From positions 434,001 to 498,000 of the forward strand of contig JANFAH010000043.1 of NCBI GenBank assembly GCA_024663395.1: a DNA stretch of 64,000 nucleotides, given 5' to 3'. The notes beneath the pieces are model-generated. The model was not told where the DNA came from. It ran no database searches and worked only from the letters and a program-made list of their open reading frames with translations. The position numbers were made by a program, and so were the translations under genes. The DNA is from Pisolithus tinctorius (Eukaryota; Basidiomycota; Agaricomycetes; Boletales; Pisolithaceae). Positions within the stretch are counted from its first letter, which is position 1; each line of letters starts with the position of its first letter. Shown piece by piece: positions 55,851 to 64,000 of this stretch.

Positions 55851-56231
55851 TGTGACGAGACCTAAACAACAGGGTTTGTTGTAGGCTCGCACCGAGAACC
55901 AACAGAAAAGAACAGAAAGAAGGAAGAGGAGGCGGTTAGAAGCAGGTGGATTTAGGACTCATAGACCCAAATGAACTAGCTTAGAGCTAGTTGGGTGATT
56001 GAGCAAGGGTATTTATACTAAAGTACATGAGGCAATGGTGAGGCATACACGAGGTCCATGACATCATAGTGATGTCATAATGATATCATAGTGGAGCGGA
56101 ATGTACTAGAAGGGGAAAGCATGGCGAAGGCGAGGCGAGGTCTAGGCCAGAGGCCGGACCGAGATCAAGAGATAAGACAAGATGAAAAGATTAGATAAGA
56201 TGAGAAAAGGAAAAGAGTACATATCGTAACA
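55851..56231 (-). repeat. Gypsy-C 3' LTR (381 bp)
   Basis: Nearly identical to 61282-61662. Plus-strand TATTTATA gives a TATAAATA box on the minus strand. Confidence 0.95.
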
Positions 56232-56242
56232 CCATCCCCTCC

Positions 56243-57665
56243 TTAGAAATCAACTTCCAGGCGATTGAAGGTAGGGACGGTATCAGTAAAGTTTTCTAGG
56301 GGTTTGAAGAGCGAGGAGAAGAGGGAAGAGTCCATGCCTCGGAGTTTTCGAGGGGCAGAAGGATTACGATGGTGGAAGTCCCTGACAGCACCAGGGGCAG
56401 ATTTTAAGGTGGATTCAGGTTCCCAGGTGTGATCCTCGTCATGGTACCCCCTCCAATGGACGAGGTACTCAAGCCTGCTCCTTTTCAGGTGAGAATCAGT
56501 GATATAGTCCACCTTGAACTCCTCATCGCCTTCATGTCCCACCACCAGTCCAGGGCGAGTGACAGTCTGTCCTTCCAAAGGGCCCTTGTATGGCTTGACC
56601 CGAGAAACGTTAACAACCGGATGGATTTTGAGGGTTTGGGAAGTTTTAACTCTACCGCATTGGGTTTGAGTGAAACAACCTTGTAAGGGCCAATCCATCG
56701 TTCTGTGAGTTTCCTGGAAGGGCGGCCAGAGAGAGAGATGCGGGAGGTCTCCAGCCAAACCATGTTGCCAACTGAGTAGGAGGGGGTGTCAGAGTGAGAT
56801 GCATCTGTAGACAGCTTCATCCATTCCACAGCCTTATCCAAAGCCTTCTTTGTGTCCTCCAAGACTTTAGCAAGGTCGACAGCGTGATCTGTGGCTGCCT
56901 CTGCCTTGGAGAGAAAGGGTTCCCCACCCATCCGGGGGGTGTAGGAATGAGTGACCAAGAAGGGACTCCTACCAGTGGACTCCTGCCATTTGTTATTATA
57001 GGAGAACTGGGCAACCTTGAGCCAAGAAGGCCAAGAATCCTGTTGGTTGTTGACAAAGAGGCAGAGATACTGCTGCAGATCCTGGTTAAGACGTTCTGTC
57101 TGGCCATCTGTCTGAGGATGGAAGGTGGTGGAGAGCTTGGGTTTGACCCCAAGCATTTTGCAAAGCTTGGCAGTGAAGGTGCTAGCGAACTGGGGTCCAC
57201 GGTTGGAAATGACTGAGGAAGGTAACCCATGCTGGGTCCACACATGATCATGGAAGAGCTCTGCGGTTTGGAGTGAGGAAACCTCCTTGGTAGTGGGGGC
57301 AAAGACCACCTCCTTCGAAAACCTGTCTACCACCACCCATGACGTTATCGAAGCCCTGTGCTTCTGGTAACTCCATGAAGTCGACTGAGATGTCAGTCCA
57401 GGGACGTTCTGGGACAGGATTTGGAAGGAGCTTTCCTGTGGGAGGAGTTCTAGAACTTTTAGCCATTTGGCAGCGGTGACACGCCGAGACATAGTCTCTA
57501 ACAGTGGCAGTCATTCCAGGCCAAATATAGTTGTGGGAGACAAGCTCCAGAGTCTTCTTCCATCCAGGATGTCCCGCAAGCGGGATGTCATGATGCTTCT
57601 CAAGACAATGAACCCTGACAGCGGGCGGGACATAAACCTTTCCTTGACAGACGTACAGCCCTTCC
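56243..57665 (-). pseudogene. Gypsy-C integrase and chromodomain
   Basis: The zinc site HHDIPLAGHPGWKKTLELV..CHRCQ lies at about 57480-57600. The core has Asp in ISVDFMELPE, but the second Asp is Asn (SSVISNRGPQFAST). The Glu is present (TDGQTERLNQ). A frameshift near 57320 divides the core, and another near 56600 precedes the C-terminus. The chromodomain is SRLEYLVHWRGYHDEDHTWE at about 56420-56480. The last residues reach 56243, next to the purine tract. Confidence 0.9.
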
Positions 57666-59316
57666 TTAAGGACAGAAACCCTCTGGTTGTGGAGTTACCG
57701 AGGAGGCAGACTTCAGAGCAAGAATGAGATCAGCATCCTCCCCTACCACCAAGGTAGTTGCCACTCTAGAGGGATCGAGTAATGTAACCCCCTGGTTGTC
57801 CGACCCTCTTGGTTCGTGATCCTCTCTTCTAGAAAGGGCATCAGCCTTAGCCATTGAAGAGCTGGGTTTGCACACCAGCTTGTAGTTGAACCAAGAGAGA
57901 TACTGGGCCCAGCATGCCTGGCGACGATCCAGATTTTGCGCCTTCATGAAATACTGGAGATTTGCATGGTCAGTCCAGATTTCAAACTGATAAGGGGTGG
58001 CCTCAAGATAATGTCGCCAAGTTCCAGAGCATGAATTATGGCCAACATTTCCTTGTTGAAGACCTGGTAGTTCTGTTCAGGAGGGGACATGGAATGGGAA
58101 TAAAAGGCAACAGGTCGCCAGAGGTCGTCTTCACACTTCACGGATAGCATGGCTCCAGTGGCAAAGTCCGACGCATCCGTTTCCAAGCGGAATTCTCTAT
58201 CCTGATCTGGGAAAGCTAACACAGGAGCAGTGGTGAAGGCGACCTTCAGGGCATCAAAAGCTTGTTGTTCCCGAGGGCCCCAAGTCCAGAGTTGGTCTTT
58301 TCTTGTGAGGTCATTGAGTGGACAGGTGATCTGTGTGAAATCTTTGATGAAGCACCGGTAAAAATTCACCAAGCCCAAGAAGGCTCGTACTGAGCGGACC
58401 TTTGTAGGGACTGGCCACTCGGTTATGCCTTGACCTTGTTCTTGTCCATGCTGACCCCTTCGGATCCAACCACCATTCCCAGGAAACTCCACCCACTTCT
58501 GCTTGAAGAAGCACTTTTCTGGTTTGACGAACAGGTCGTTCTCCTCTAACCTTCTTAGTACCTCCAGGACTATCCTGTCGTGCTCCTTTTCATCATCTGT
58601 CTTCGTGAAGATCATCAGGTCGTCGATATAGACCACGAGGACGTCCTCCATGTCACCAAAGATGTCGTTCATCATGTTTTGGAAGGTAGATGGCGAGTTG
58701 CAGAGGCCAAAGTACATGACCAGTGGTTCATAAGCGCCCTTATGAGTAACAAAGGCGGCTTTCCATTCATCTCCTTCCTTGACACGGACATTGTTGTACC
58801 CCATTGAGGTCCATCTTGGTGAGAGTTTACAACCCTTGAGTTTGTCCATGAGCTGGGAGATAAGAGGGAGGGGGTACACATTCTTGACTGTATGTTCATT
58901 GAGGTAGCGGTAGTCCTGAACCATACGTTTCTTCCATCTTTCTTTGGCACAAAGAATACCGGCAAGGTTTGCGGCGACTTCGAGGGACAGATGTAGCCTT
59001 TACGTAGTTGATCCTCAAGGAAGTCCGATACCTCCTTTTGTTCCTCTACAGAGAGCGGGATGAGACAACCATGTTTGGGAGTGAAGGTTTCTGTAAGGTC
59101 AATGGCATGATCCCAGGGTTTTCGAAGTGGCATCCTTTCCGACTCTTCCTTTGAGAACACCTTTAGGTACTGGTGATACTCCCCCAGGACAAGCTCTTCA
59201 GTAGTGCCCGCCTGAACTCTGGTGGAACGAAGCTTCGGGTAGAGGTACTCCATGTCCTGCACTTCTTGCTCTTCAGCTATTCTTTTTGCCCTTGTCCTTG
59301 GGCGAGATCGTGGCAC
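57666..59316 (-). pseudogene. Gypsy-C reverse transcriptase and RNase H
   Basis: The start is at about 59316. The palm begins SPQTLPVFFVPKKDGR and continues in a second frame from 58924 (MVQDYRYLNEHTVKNVYPLP). The catalytic box is VVYIDDLMIFTKTDD near 58610-58640. Two compensating frameshifts lie between about 58420 and 58500 (EFPGNGGWIRRGQHGQEQ in place of the expected reading). RNase H starts RLETDASDFATGAMLSVK, and a further frame change occurs near 57950 before the tail KPSSSMAKADALSRRED. Confidence 0.9.
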
Positions 59317-60038
59317 TCACAGGGGCAACGAGACAACTTCACCTGTTTGGTCTCCCAACACACCTCGGGTTGTGTTTTTGTAGCCAGGTGTAGCCAAGTA
59401 TGAGGGGGTGCGTGCCAAGCATGGTGACCTGTGCACCAGACTGACTCTCGATGTCCTTGATAGTTCATGACAAGGGAGGCGACATGTGTGATGTTACCAG
59501 CCATGGTAGGGGTTCCATCAACATTGAGGACAGCAACAGGTTGGCCAAGCTTGATTAGGGGAATGTTTGTTTTCAATCGGCCCACTTTTATCCAAGAAGG
59601 TATCATTGGCCCCTGAATCCACTAGTGCTTTTACGTTCCACTTTCTTCTCGTCCTTCTAACACCATCTCTAACTCCAACTCGGCTTTTGGATCTTGCCAT
59701 CCTTATTTTTGGGGTTTCTTTTGTTTTCTGGGTAGGCATATTTTTTATCGCAAGAGGAATTAAGCACCGATAGTTTACATCTGCGGCCGTGCCCACTGGG
59801 GTCACCTCTTCAGATGGTACAGTAGTCTCTGAGTTAAATATATCCTGCTCAGTAGAGAAATTTCAATGCCTAAGACAGAAAACTTATTATAAACGTAGCC
59901 AGTGGAGACCCAATCCTCTACTGGCCCGAACTCTTTTCCCTGGCTCTTCATCTCATTGATCTGCTTATCGTAAAAGAAGGCCTGCATCTCTTTAAACGAC
60001 ATTTGGTGGAGGGCAGTCTCCTGTGCCTCTTGTGTCAC
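59277..60038 (-). pseudogene. Gypsy-C protease region and gag-pol linker
   Basis: The linker (60038-59802, MSFKEMQAFFYDKQINEMKS) leads to KWNVKALVDSGANDTFLDKS, the retropepsin active site, at about 59590-59640. A frameshift there is followed by QPVAVLNVDGTPTMAGNITH (59606-59277). The frame changes make it non-functional. Confidence 0.82.
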
Positions 60039-60053
60039 CTCCCGTATGTGGGT

Positions 60054-60974
60054 TTAGCGGGACCCTTTTCCCTGGCATGGGGGACAATCACGTTTGTAGT
60101 GGTTTCCCTGGCAGTCGAAGCACTTGATATGAGAGGGGACAGGGCGAGGAGGGAACCAAGCAGCGCCTATCTCCATAGGGGCACCACGACCAGGTTGAGT
60201 TCCGGTAGGGGTGAAACAGGGAGAGTACGAGGGGCGGTTGTAGGAGGTACGGGGAGCAGGTTCGTCAGGGTAGTGATTATACAGGAGCTTAAAATGATCT
60301 CTGGCAAGAGTGGCTTCCCGGAACGCAACTGTCATTTGAAGGTAGTTGCCCTGGGTGTATCCTCTCCTTAGGGCCTCTTTAATGATGGCGGGATGAACGG
60401 CATTCTCCAGAAGGAAGCTGGCGGTTTCATCAGTGACTCGTCCCTGAACCTTTAGGGACTCAAACTTCGCATAGAACTCCTCATACCAAGAGTTCCCTTG
60501 ACGCATCGTGCGCATCTGTGCTTTTGCCCATTCAACGTCTGTTTGTGGGGGAAAGAACCTATCAATGTCCTCGATCATTTTGGCCATATCAGGCCATACT
60601 CCAGTGACGATGGCAAGTGAGAACTTGGCTTGAGCGAACCTTCCAGCTACAGGGCCTGTCATGCGAGACCATACCACAGTACATTTATCTTGGGCAGTTG
60701 GCAGGGCAGTCCTATTCTGTGCAACCCATACCTTCATCACCCACCATTTGGAGAACTTAGCACAATCACTGGCATACTGGCCTGGGTCGGCCATTACTTC
60801 TATTCTTCTCTGAATCACATCTGCAGGGAGGGCATTCCACTGATTACGCTGATCCTCGATGGTCACGATCGTCCCTTGAGCATTTCTTAGCTCGTTGCTT
60901 AGCCTGTAGTTTTCGTCTCGAAGAGCATCAAGGGTGTCACAGAGCTCGGTGAGCTGGTCCTGGATGCCTTCCAT
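60054..60974 (-). CDS. Gypsy-C gag with variant zinc knuckle
   Basis: An intact 306-codon frame from ATG 60974 (MEGIQDQLTELCDTLDALRD). It has an N-terminal coiled coil, then the retrotransposon gag capsid region (WYEEFYAKFESLKVQGRVTD) and a basic, Pro-rich linker. The knuckle reads CFDCQGNHYKRDC, CX2CX3HX4C, one residue shorter than the usual CX2CX4HX4C. It is the only complete gag among the four gypsy copies here. A 307-bp leader separates it from the 5' LTR. Confidence 0.88.
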   Translation of the reverse strand: MEGIQDQLTELCDTLDALRDENYRLSNELRNAQGTIVTIEDQRNQWNALPADVIQRRIEVMADPGQYASDCAKFSKWWVMKVWVAQNRTALPTAQDKCTVVWSRMTGPVAGRFAQAKFSLAIVTGVWPDMAKMIEDIDRFFPPQTDVEWAKAQMRTMRQGNSWYEEFYAKFESLKVQGRVTDETASFLLENAVHPAIIKEALRRGYTQGNYLQMTVAFREATLARDHFKLLYNHYPDEPAPRTSYNRPSYSPCFTPTGTQPGRGAPMEIGAAWFPPRPVPSHIKCFDCQGNHYKRDCPPCQGKGSR

Positions 60975-61268
60975 AGCGATCTGGACGTTTTAATGTTTGA
61001 CGGGGGTGGAGGTTGTAATGGGGTTGCTGTGGTTCAGCAGGGAGTGAGCAGGGAAAGACAGATTCAACAGAAAAGGGGTAAGAGGGGGGTGGTGGAAGAG
61101 AGTAGAGGTTGTGATCGAAGAGCGGAGTGAGTGAACGATGCTTGGGGATGTATGGGACAAAGAGGTTGGGATCGGGTTCTGAGGCTGGGGGACTTGGCGA
61201 GTACACCCACGAGCCTTCACGGAGGAAGTGAGGAATGGTGATGGATGGTGCAAGGGTACAACGGTAAG

Positions 61269-61449
61269 AAGCTAGTTCAAGTGTGACGAGACCTAAACAA
61301 CAGGGTTTGTTGTAGGCTCACACTGAGAACCAACAGAAAAGAACAGAAAGAAGGAAGAGGAGGCGGTTTAGAAGCAGGTGGATTTAGGACTTGTAGACCC
61401 AAATGAACTAGCTTAGAGCTAGTTGGGTGATTGAGCAAGGGTATTTATA
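61269..61449 (-). promoter_or_regulatory. TATA box, likely transcript start and matching self-primer site of Gypsy-C
   Basis: On the minus strand TATAAATA lies at 61449-61442. AAGCTAGTTCA at 61414-61404 begins 35 nt downstream. Its complement TGAACTAGCTT is at 61279-61269, two bases inside the 5' LTR. The geometry is the same as in Gypsy-A, and no TGG-type tRNA site is present. This fits self-priming as described for the Tf1/sushi group. Confidence 0.6.
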
Positions 61450-61662
61450 CTAAAGTACATGAGGCAACAGTGAGGCATACACAAGGTCTGTGACATCATA
61501 GTGATGTCATAATAATATCATAGTGGAGCGGAATGTACTAGAAGGGGAAAGCATGGCGAAGGCGAGGCAAGGTCTAGGCCAGAGGCCAGACCGAGATCAA
61601 GAGATAAGACAAGATGAAAAGATTAGATAAGATGAGAAAGGAAAAGAGTACGTATCGTAACA
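61282..61662 (-). repeat. Gypsy-C 5' LTR (381 bp)
   Basis: Ends TGTGACGAGAC and TCGTAACA on the plus strand. It is followed by GTATA (61663-61667), matching 55846-55850. Confidence 0.95.
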
Positions 61663-61667
61663 GTATA

Positions 61668-62688
61668 GCCCTCAAGGCCTTGTTCTGAATTTCTGAACAT
61701 TAAAGCGAGCACTTTCATGCCTGAGATATACCTGTAGATTTGTTTCATGGCTTCCCAGTGAGTCATGTTGGGTGCATTGTTGAACTGTGCGACTGTGGAG
61801 ACAGCAAATGCAATGTCAGGGCACGTTCCAATGGCAAGGTGCATGAGGGAGCCAACAGCAGTGCAGTAGGGTACATTCTTCATGCATGCAGCTTCTTCAG
61901 CTGGCTGCAGAATTTCTCTGTGGGAGAGTTTTATGCCAGGGTCCATCAGAATTGCAGCAGGTTTGCAGTCAGTGAGGTTGTATTTCATTAGGATGGCCTC
62001 AATGTATGACTGCTGGGATAGCAATATGGTGCAGGCTTCTCTGTTCCATGTCACCTTCATCCCAAGTAGCCAACTGATGGGCCCTAGGTCAGAGATTTTA
62101 AAACGAGTGAATTAATGATGGGGAACTGCCTGTTACAGTGCAGTTGTCGACATGGCTGGCAAGGATGAGAATTTCTGATCCTATGCGACTGTAGAATACT
62201 CCCCAGTCTGCATGTGCCCTGGTGAGTCCAAGGTCTGCAAGAGTAGCACATAGCTTCTGGTACCACTGAAGCATGCCTTGTTTCGAGCCATATAATGCTA
62301 TGTTTAGCTTCCCAACTGGATGGGAAAAATTCCGCCCTACAGCATAGCCCTCAGGGAGCTCCATGTAGATGTCTTTGCCATCTCTGAGTTTGCCATTGAG
62401 GAATGCTGAGTGGAAATCAAATACATTGATATCCCAGTCATTGCATGTGGCAATTGCTAGTATGGTGTGGAGAGATGCGAGTCTTGTGACGGGAGCATAT
62501 GTTTCATTGTAGTCAATGCCCTGGATCTGAGAATAGCCCTTAGCAACTAGGCGGGCCTTGTACTTCTTGATTTCTCTGGCAGCATTGCATTTGATCTTGA
62601 AGACCCATTTGCATCCTATGACATTTGCACCTTTGGGGCACTCAACGACATCCCAGGTATGTGCTTCCTCTAGGCTCTTTAATTCCAC
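61668..62688 (-). pseudogene. Copia reverse transcriptase
   Basis: The segment 62688-62098 has GCKWVFKIKCNAAREIKKYK, ARLVAKGYSQIQGIDYNETY and LNIALYGSKQGMLQWYQKL. The catalytic box reads ILASHVDNCTVTG where VDD is expected, so one Asp is lost. A TAA at 62114-62116 (plus-strand position) separates it from 62060-61668 (MKVTWNREACTILLSQQSYI, GSLMHLAIGTCPDIAFAVST). It is cut by Gypsy-C at 61667. Confidence 0.9.
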
Positions 62689-62819
62689 ATTTATGGCATT
62701 TTGCCATTTCGGCCAGTCAGCTCAGGATTTAGCCCTTCAGCTTCAGCCATCCCTGCTACCATAGCATACATGATGTTAGTGTCATCTTCATCAGTAGCTA
62801 GTTCATCATCAAATACATA

Positions 62820-63993
62820 GGTAGTGTTCTCTCAGGATTTAGGGCTGTTAGGGTTGCTATCACTCTCTTGGAGTTCTTTTATGAAGTCGAGAGGAATGCA
62901 TCCATCACGAGTACCTTCCCCTGTGCGTAGGCGCCTTATATAGTCTGATTCGAAGCACTGGTGAGTGGAATGACAAGGTTGAGGTGGAGGTGTTTCGAAA
63001 TTTTCTCCAAATGGGTCTGAAATGAGTCTCGGAATTTCTGAAGTTGCTTCAGTGGGTTGCTCGACCATCTGCGGGGCCTCAGAATTTCCCTTTGAAGCTG
63101 TGGAGTTCCATTCTGAGGCTTTGGAATTTCGTTTTGAGGCTTTGGAATTTCTTTCTGAGGCATTGGAATTCCCCTGCTCCCCCTTGAGTGGCACACCATG
63201 TGGTATGGATACATCCTGGCACTCAAAAATGACACTTCTTTCAATTCTGATTGCTCGTGTGTCAGGCCAGTAGATGTGGTGGCCATCACTCTCAGGATCA
63301 AAACCTACCCAGTGTCCTTCTCAGGCTTGCATGTCTAGTTTGGAGCCAGAGGTGTCATGGACCTTGACACAACATCCCCAGACTGGAATTTTTGAGAGGT
63401 CAGGTGGTCTTTGGTAGAGCATTTTGTAGGGAGTTTTTGTGCCTAGACAGCGAGTCAACAAGCAGTTTTTGAGCCAGGTCACATGCATAATGGCCTCCCC
63501 CCAGAGGTTCTTGGGTAGACCACTGGCATGAATCATTGCACATACACACTCAACGAGTGTTCTGTTGAGTCATTCTGCAACTCCATTGTGTTGGGGGTAT
63601 CATGGATGGTTATGTGTCGTTCTGTGCCTTGGGATTTCAGATATTCCGAAAATTCCACACTAAGGTATTCTCCCCCTCAATCTGAGCAAAGTTGCTTGAC
63701 TTTGATGTCAAACTGCATGTTCAGCCATGCTTCATAGGCCTTGTATGATGTGAAGGTCTCAGCTTTCATCTTCTGGAGGTACAGCTTGGTGTAGTGGGTG
63801 TGGTCATCTGTGAATGACACGTAGTATTGGCTGTGGCCAGGGGTTTGGACTGGAGAAGGTCCCCAGAGATCTGTGTGGACCTCATCACCAAGATGTTCAC
63901 AGTGGGGTGGGTCACACTTCTTCCTGATGGGCTTCTGAGTCGCTTTGGCATATTTGCATGAATTGCACATGCCCATGGTGGAATGCACCTCAT
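62820..63993 (-). pseudogene. Copia integrase (C-terminal part) and linker
   Basis: It enters from the window end with CNSCKYAKATQKP and HTDLWGPSPVQTPGHSQYYV (first catalytic Asp), then KQLCSD (second Asp) before a TGA near 63677. Further segments are LPKNLWGEAIMHVTWLKNCL (63536-63321) and, after a TGA near 63320, GHWVGFDPESDGHHIYWPDT. The variable linker carries a 7-residue repeat (NSKASKR type). It ends near 62830 before the reverse transcriptase segment. Confidence 0.88.
63082..63165 (-). repeat. 21-bp tandem repeat in the copia linker
   Basis: Four units begin GAATTTC or GAGTTCC at 63082, 63103, 63124 and 63145 and a partial unit follows. They encode a repeated 7-residue Asn/Ser/Lys/Ala motif. 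Confidence 0.85.
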
Positions 63994-64000
63994 CCAGCTT

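Larger units (their letters stand above)
55851..61662 (-). mobile_element. Gypsy-C: Ty3/gypsy chromovirus nested in copia (5,812 bp)
   Basis: The 381-bp LTRs at 55851-56231 and 61282-61662 both start TGTGACGAGAC and end TCGTAACA on the plus strand, and the duplication GTATA lies at 55846-55850 and 61663-61667. gag, protease, reverse transcriptase, RNase H, integrase and chromodomain are on the minus strand. The purine tract AAGGAGGGGATGG (minus strand, 56232-56244) adjoins the 3' LTR. The LTRs differ by only a few transitions and one-base changes, so the insertion is fairly recent. Confidence 0.95.
55138..63993 (-). mobile_element. Ty1/copia element, minus strand, truncated by the window end and interrupted by Gypsy-C
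   Basis: Integrase, reverse transcriptase and RNase H are found in copia order on the minus strand (63993 down to 61668, then 55850 down to 55391). A purine tract TTGAGGGGGAG (minus strand, 55391-55401) precedes an LTR starting TGTTGAGAATG. The 5' LTR and gag lie outside the window. Gypsy-C sits inside the RNase H with the duplication GTATA. Confidence 0.88.

Noticed and set aside
1..64000. TET/JBP or KDZ-type genes, which often accompany such transposons in mushroom genomes
   Set aside because: I looked for their motifs and found none; the CACTA-related transposase at 51764 fits Plavaka, not KDZ.
1..64000. tRNA, rRNA, CRISPR array or bacterial-type operon features
   Set aside because: No cloverleaf, rRNA segment or regularly spaced spacer-repeat array was seen. 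The only regular array (42618-43355) has no unique spacers and is part of transposon ends.

Overview
The window looks like nuclear DNA of a filamentous basidiomycete, most likely an Agaricomycete. Introns are short (about 44-62 bp, GT..AG, often with a CTAAC or CTGAC branch site). The mobile elements are typical of mushroom-forming fungi: chromodomain Ty3/gypsy, Ty1/copia, a Plavaka (CACTA-related) transposase, a spliced Tc1/mariner transposase and several Cys-cluster genes linked to transposons. I see no ordinary housekeeping gene, rRNA, tRNA or CRISPR array. Almost the whole window is a stack of mobile elements inserted into one another, most of them decayed by CpG transitions (CGA to TGA stops).

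Layout. 1-13.6 kb: the two halves of a decayed spliced gene of a repeated fungal family (19-906 and 12326-13639) flank an 11.4-kb insertion complex. The complex consists of LTR-like arms and a long inverted repeat, with a solo LTR (2420-2947, TSD GACAT) in one arm and a full gypsy chromovirus, 'Gypsy-A' (4169-11396, TSD CTGAT), in the other. Between pol and its 3' LTR Gypsy-A carries an antisense, intron-containing gene with a Zn2Cys6-type cysteine pattern (4832-5911). 13.7-19 kb: an unrecognised minus-strand gene, then a plus-strand gene with another Zn2Cys6-like motif (14961-18342), cut by a fold-back Tc1-type element (15424-16996, TA target site). 19.0-42.3 kb: an SR-rich-gag gypsy family present as two nested copies. 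The outer copy (minus, 19007-42269) is split inside its antisense accessory gene by an inner copy (plus, 21572-33867), and the inner copy holds a 902-bp solo LTR (25385-26286, TSD GTGAG).

42.6-48.5 kb: the youngest-looking element, a Tc1/mariner-type transposon with 1,444-bp inverted repeats and two apparently intact, convergent, spliced genes: a DDE transposase (about 337 aa) and a 422-aa protein with a C-terminal SAM-like domain. The outer half of each inverted repeat is an array of GGCC-centred palindromes spaced every 43-44 bp. 48.9-54.7 kb: a Plavaka transposase pseudogene with two companion minus-strand genes. 55.1-64 kb: a minus-strand copia element, truncated by the window end, interrupted in its RNase H by a third gypsy element, 'Gypsy-C' (55851-61662, TSD GTATA).

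The main themes are: (i) unrelated LTR elements carrying antisense, spliced accessory genes between pol and the 3' LTR; (ii) a two-gene Tc1/mariner element with a phased palindrome array in its ends; (iii) sequence signs of Tf1/sushi-type self-priming in two gypsy families; and (iv) CpG-directed decay, which can be read directly by comparing the two sister copies.
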